Shown: in pieces, positions 7,637-9,823 of the stretch
How the letters are laid out: each line of letters opens with the position of its first letter
Position numbering within the stretch: position 1 is the first letter of the stretch
Assembly (NCBI GenBank): GCA_003451715.1
Contig: DMJN01000341.1
Location: 1-9,823, forward strand
Length of the DNA: 9,823 bases
Direction of reading: 5' to 3'
Source of the DNA: Gammaproteobacteria bacterium
GTDB lineage: Bacteria > Pseudomonadota > Gammaproteobacteria > Pseudomonadales > Pseudohongiellaceae
Notes under the pieces: generated by a model
Database searches by the model: none
What the model saw: only the letters and a program-made list of their open reading frames with translations
What the model was told of the DNA's origin: nothing
Program-made: the position numbers and the translations under genes

Positions 7637-7656
7637 CCCCTAAAGCACCTGAGGGG
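7637..7656 (-). promoter_or_regulatory. Weak hairpin covering the acyl-CoA dehydrogenase ribosome binding site
   Basis: In minus-strand RNA, CCCCU (7652-7656) can pair with AGGGG (7637-7641) across a 10-nt loop. This would hide most of the GGGGAG ribosome binding site. The stem is only 5 bp, so regulation by it is speculative. Confidence 0.2.
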
Positions 7657-7695
7657 CCTCTGATCGATTCAGTGGCTCCCCAAAATTGAAGCGCA

Positions 7696-7725
7696 ATTAT
7701 ATGTGAAGCACCGATTAAGCGGTAA
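7696..7725 (-). promoter_or_regulatory. Promoter of the acyl-CoA dehydrogenase gene
   Basis: A perfect minus-strand TATAAT (7696-7701) lies 18 bp after a weak TTACCG -35 (7720-7725). The expected start near 7689 gives a leader of about 60 nt. The poor -35 box suggests activator dependence or modest strength. A short inverted repeat, TTGCT-N8-AGCAA, at 7730-7747 lies just upstream in the divergent region and could be an operator; I recognise no FadR or PsrA site. Confidence 0.5.
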
Positions 7726-7810
7726 GAGTTTGCTCGTTTCTTAGCAAGTTATTTGCAATGCCCTATGCTTTTCATCGATGAGTGCGAAATGATCCTTAGC
7801 ACGACATGCC

Positions 7811-7860
7811 CTATTCACCTCTACTTACCACTACTTACCTCGATTTGCCTCTATATGCCT
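7811..7860 (+). repeat. Five degenerate 10-bp tandem units before comF
   Basis: Five consecutive 10-bp units fit the consensus CTAYTTRCCT: CTATTCACCT, CTACTTACCA, CTACTTACCT, CGATTTGCCT and CTATATGCCT. A partial unit ends at 7810 (ATGCC). The array is pyrimidine-rich on the plus strand and in phase with the DNA helix. It lies about 20 nt before the preferred comF ATG, so it would be in the 5' leader or promoter; if an upstream ATG were used it would be coding. Confidence 0.6.
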
Positions 7861-7881
7861 GGTGGAATTGATTGGCTCCCT

Positions 7882-8625
7882 ATGAACATTGCAAAGTTTA
7901 CCAGTGAGTTGAACTCATCATGGATACCAACGATTCTGCCTACAGTGTGCATGGTTTGTGGTAGAACCTGCCGGCGTGAACACAGCCTCTGTTATCCCTG
8001 TGAAGTGGATCTCCCGAGAATGGGCCAATGTTGTCATGGCTGCGGGTTGGAATACCCAGCGACTGCATTGCTGACAAATTTCTGTGGCGATTGCCTATTG
8101 AGCCCACGCCCCTTCTCCAGCTGCCGAAGTCTGTTTCGCTATCAACCACCGATAAATAGATTATTGGCCGGATTCAAGTTTCACTGCAGGTTCGACGTGG
8201 GATGTGCCTTATCGGTGCTCCTGGCTGAGCATCTGCAACAAATCACCAGGGGGGAAGATAAGCCTGACTACCTTGTGCCCGTACCCTTACACAAAAACAG
8301 ACTACGCAAGAGAGGATTCAACCAAGCTCTGGAAATAAGCAGGGTTTTGTCCAAGCGCTTTGATATTCCTATCGCCTATGATGCTGTCAGGAAAACCACA
8401 GACACAGCTGCTCAGACCGAAATGAGCTCTGCCAGAGCCAGAAAAGGCAATCTCAAGCGGGCCTTTTCTGTGGTGGATGACTCATCATTAAAAAGTGTGA
8501 AATCCATCGCAATTGTCGATGACGTGGTGACCACCATGGCCACCGTGACGGCCCTAAGTCATCTCCTGCAAAGCCACGGAATCCGCCGGATTTCGGTTTG
8601 GTGCCTGGCTCGTGCCTGCCGCTAA
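7882..8625 (+). CDS. comF: ComF family protein (phosphoribosyltransferase-like)
   Basis: ComF proteins are cytoplasmic, needed for DNA uptake in competent species, and are also called GntX or YhgH in enterics. From the ATG at 7882 the protein has 247 residues, near the family norm. An N-terminal zinc-binding module has Cys pairs at 23/26, 37/40, 51/54 and 68/71. LVPVPLHKNRLRKRGFNQA at 131-149 is the family signature, and QTEMSSARARKGNLKRAF follows. The PRPP-loop motif is IVDDVVTTMAT at 211-221, with Met where most relatives have Gly (TTGAT). The open frame extends upstream to an ATG at 7753, but that extension (Cys- and Pro-rich, partly encoded by the 10-bp tandem repeat) looks non-native and has no good ribosome binding site. 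No start has a strong one, so the start is uncertain. The gene stands alone, divergent from the acyl-CoA dehydrogenase gene. Confidence 0.9.
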   Translation: MNIAKFTSELNSSWIPTILPTVCMVCGRTCRREHSLCYPCEVDLPRMGQCCHGCGLEYPATALLTNFCGDCLLSPRPFSSCRSLFRYQPPINRLLAGFKFHCRFDVGCALSVLLAEHLQQITRGEDKPDYLVPVPLHKNRLRKRGFNQALEISRVLSKRFDIPIAYDAVRKTTDTAAQTEMSSARARKGNLKRAFSVVDDSSLKSVKSIAIVDDVVTTMATVTALSHLLQSHGIRRISVWCLARACR

Positions 8626-8662
8626 ATGGTGGCTTGGCCTGGGATTTTCGGGAATGGAATTG

Positions 8663-8704
8663 TGTGATCCAGCACACAGCGAAGTGCCCGGCTATGCCTA
8701 TAAT
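8663..8704 (+). promoter_or_regulatory. Candidate CRP-like site and -10 box downstream of comF
   Basis: TGTGA-N6-ACACA at 8663-8678 matches the CRP/Vfr core TGTGA-N6-TCACA at 9 of 10 positions. A perfect TATAAT lies at 8699-8704 with no good -35. The expected start near 8711-8712 puts the site centre at about -41.5, the classic class II activator position. The same bases form a TGTGTG-N6-CACACA hairpin, so a comF 3' UTR structure is an alternative. Confidence 0.4.
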
Positions 8705-8710
8705 TTAAAC

Positions 8711-8808
8711 CATAACTCCTCGTTAGTATTGCTTTTTGGTTTTAGTCTAAGGGACTAGACGAAGTATTTAGAGCAGACCTTTAACCCCGGAATTTTCGGG
8801 GTTTTTTT
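8711..8808 (+). ncRNA. Candidate small RNA of about 98 nt
   Basis: The interval runs from the predicted start of the TATAAT promoter to the end of a rho-independent terminator and contains no ATG. Near its 5' end is ACTCCTCG, complementary to a Shine-Dalgarno (CGAGGAGT), as in many Hfq-dependent regulators. A middle hairpin (TAGTC 8743-8747 with GACTA 8753-8757) has loop TAAGG. No known RNA family is recognised. It may instead be the 3' UTR of comF. Confidence 0.3.
8783..8808 (+). terminator. Rho-independent terminator downstream of comF
   Basis: AACCCCG (8783-8789) pairs with CGGGGTT (8797-8803) across a 7-nt loop and runs into seven Ts (8802-8808). It reads on the plus strand. It lies about 160 nt after the comF stop, far for a simple comF terminator, which leaves room for a separate short transcript. 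The region 8809-8877 shows nothing further. Confidence 0.85.
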
Positions 8809-8877
8809 GCCTCGAAGAAAACCGGCAGCTCGGATGATGCTGATACAAAGATTGATTGTTAGGAGTTCAGAGGATCG

Positions 8878-9819
8878 CTAGAACTGGTATTTGATAGAAC
8901 CGTAGGCAACTCGGCCATTTTGATCCAGGATTCGAGTGGTGGAATTCAGAATTTGATTGGTCTGCTCATTGAAGATGTTGCGGATTCCAAAGGAGATTAT
9001 TGCTCTATCATTGGAACCGGTCTTGACGCTGTAACCGTACTGAAGATCAACGGTAGTAATGTTATCAACCAGCGTGTTGATTTCTTCCAGGTCCAGCTCA
9101 GAGATATCCTTAAAGGAATCAAAATAGTTCGTGATAGCGCTGGCGGTGTGATTTCCAAACTGCCAGCTCAGCATGAGGCTACTTTGCAGCTCCGGGCTGA
9201 TTACCCGTTCCCCCATGTTGCCCAGTTCGGTATTTATTAATTCCAACAAGCTGCCACTATTTTCGAAATCCTGGACATAGGTTGTCTTGGTGGAGAGTGT
9301 AAATTGGCCGAAGCGATTTGTCTCCCACACGTAAGAGGCGCCAATATCGAAGCCATTGGATTCCACGTTGGAGCCCAGCAATGGATTATCCAGACTGAAC
9401 TCATTGATTGCAGAGTCTTCGATATAGAGCTGTGGAAGGCCGCTCTGCCAGCCATTGGAAATATTGCCAGAAGGTGAATCCTTTATCTGTTGCTGCCAGG
9501 CATCGGCCCGCAAATTCAATCCATCAATCGGTGTAATCTGAACACCGAGGTTGAAATTCAAGGCGTCTTCCACAAGCTCACCTTGAAAATCTTTCGCCTC
9601 CACATTGCGTGCAATGCTGAATAGCGGAGCGTTTTCATTGAGTACTGAACTCGGTGCAATTCGGAAATTGGCGAGAATGTCTGTATCGCTGGAGTTAACT
9701 TCCTGGGCGCTGGTCAGGCCTGACAAAAAGCTCGCCGTAACAAACATGCCGGCGATGACGAGCCGACTCGTGCTAACAAGCTGGCAAGACGCAATTTGTG
9801 GAAGTGCTTTTTTCATCAT
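8878..9819 (-). CDS. Truncated TonB-dependent receptor-like protein: signal peptide plus C-terminal barrel, no plug
   Basis: The 313-residue protein starts MMKKALPQ and has a hydrophobic stretch LVIAGMFVTASFLSG (20-34), with likely signal cleavage after TSA (about residue 38). It goes straight into text typical of the last third of a marine TonB-dependent receptor: LNFNLGVQITPIDGLNLRADAWQQ (87-110), NGFDIGASYVWETNRFGQFTLSTKTTY (155-181), PELQSSLMLSWQFGNHTASAITNYF, TTVDLQYGYS, FGIRNIFNE, ending GRVAYGSIKYQF with the terminal aromatic needed for outer-membrane insertion. No plug domain or TonB box is present, while full receptors have about 700-1000 residues. It may be an internal-deletion remnant or a small barrel in its own right. 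The ATG is 4 nt from the window edge, so an upstream start cannot be excluded, but the signal peptide argues that 9819 (or the next ATG at 9816) is real. Confidence 0.75.
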   Translation of the reverse strand: MMKKALPQIASCQLVSTSRLVIAGMFVTASFLSGLTSAQEVNSSDTDILANFRIAPSSVLNENAPLFSIARNVEAKDFQGELVEDALNFNLGVQITPIDGLNLRADAWQQQIKDSPSGNISNGWQSGLPQLYIEDSAINEFSLDNPLLGSNVESNGFDIGASYVWETNRFGQFTLSTKTTYVQDFENSGSLLELINTELGNMGERVISPELQSSLMLSWQFGNHTASAITNYFDSFKDISELDLEEINTLVDNITTVDLQYGYSVKTGSNDRAIISFGIRNIFNEQTNQILNSTTRILDQNGRVAYGSIKYQF

Positions 9820-9823
9820 CTCT

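Noticed and set aside
7730..7747. TTGCT-N8-AGCAA inverted repeat between the divergent genes
   Set aside because: Five-bp arms are short enough to arise by chance and match no operator I know; mentioned only as a note with the promoter.
7753..7881. 43-residue N-terminal extension of ComF
   Set aside because: It lies upstream of the region where ComF homology begins, is partly made of a 10-bp tandem repeat and lacks a good ribosome binding site.
1..9823. CRISPR arrays, tRNA or rRNA genes, phage or insertion sequence genes, defence systems
   Set aside because: I found no repeat-spacer pattern, no cloverleaf or rRNA motif and no transposase, integrase or known defence domain in any frame.

Overview
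The window looks like a chromosomal segment of a gammaproteobacterium, probably from a marine or heterotrophic lineage near Cellvibrionales/OM60 or Alteromonadales. This rests on three things: the same-strand order dapB-carA-carB, which is conserved in pseudomonads and relatives; an ECF sigma factor paired with a DUF3379 protein; and a TonB-receptor-type barrel with the C-terminal strand style common in marine gammaproteobacteria. Base composition is balanced by eye. The placement is inference, not a database result.

Layout. Positions 1-4049 hold a minus-strand biosynthetic block read right to left: dapB (lysine/diaminopimelate), carA, and carB, which runs off the left edge after 575 codons. 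Two things lie between dapB and carA. One is an inverted-repeat element whose right arm supplies the last seven codons and stop of dapB. The other is a strong hairpin terminator only about 45 nt before the carA start, with a plausible sigma-70 promoter upstream of it, so carAB may be controlled by transcription attenuation. Positions 4068-4364 form a divergent intergenic region. Positions 4365-5695 (plus strand) carry an ECF sigma factor gene broken by an apparent one-base deletion, followed by an intact DUF3379 membrane protein, its presumed anti-sigma partner.

Positions 5832-7628 (minus) encode a 598-residue FAD-dependent acyl-CoA dehydrogenase of the long DmdC/FadE1-like subfamily, with a good promoter and ribosome binding site. 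A divergent ComF-family phosphoribosyltransferase gene follows at 7882-8625; its 5' region holds five degenerate 10-bp tandem units. After comF, a CRP-like site, a TATAAT box and a rho-independent terminator delimit a possible small RNA of about 100 nt. Positions 8878-9819 (minus) encode a signal peptide joined directly to the C-terminal strands of a TonB-dependent receptor barrel, without any plug domain.

The metabolic genes are ordinary housekeeping genes: CarA and CarB form one enzyme, and DapB belongs to a separate pathway sharing the locus. I see no phage, CRISPR array, rRNA, tRNA or defence system. The points most worth a second look are the carA leader, the repeat at the dapB 3' end, the frameshifted sigma gene, the plug-less receptor and the candidate small RNA.
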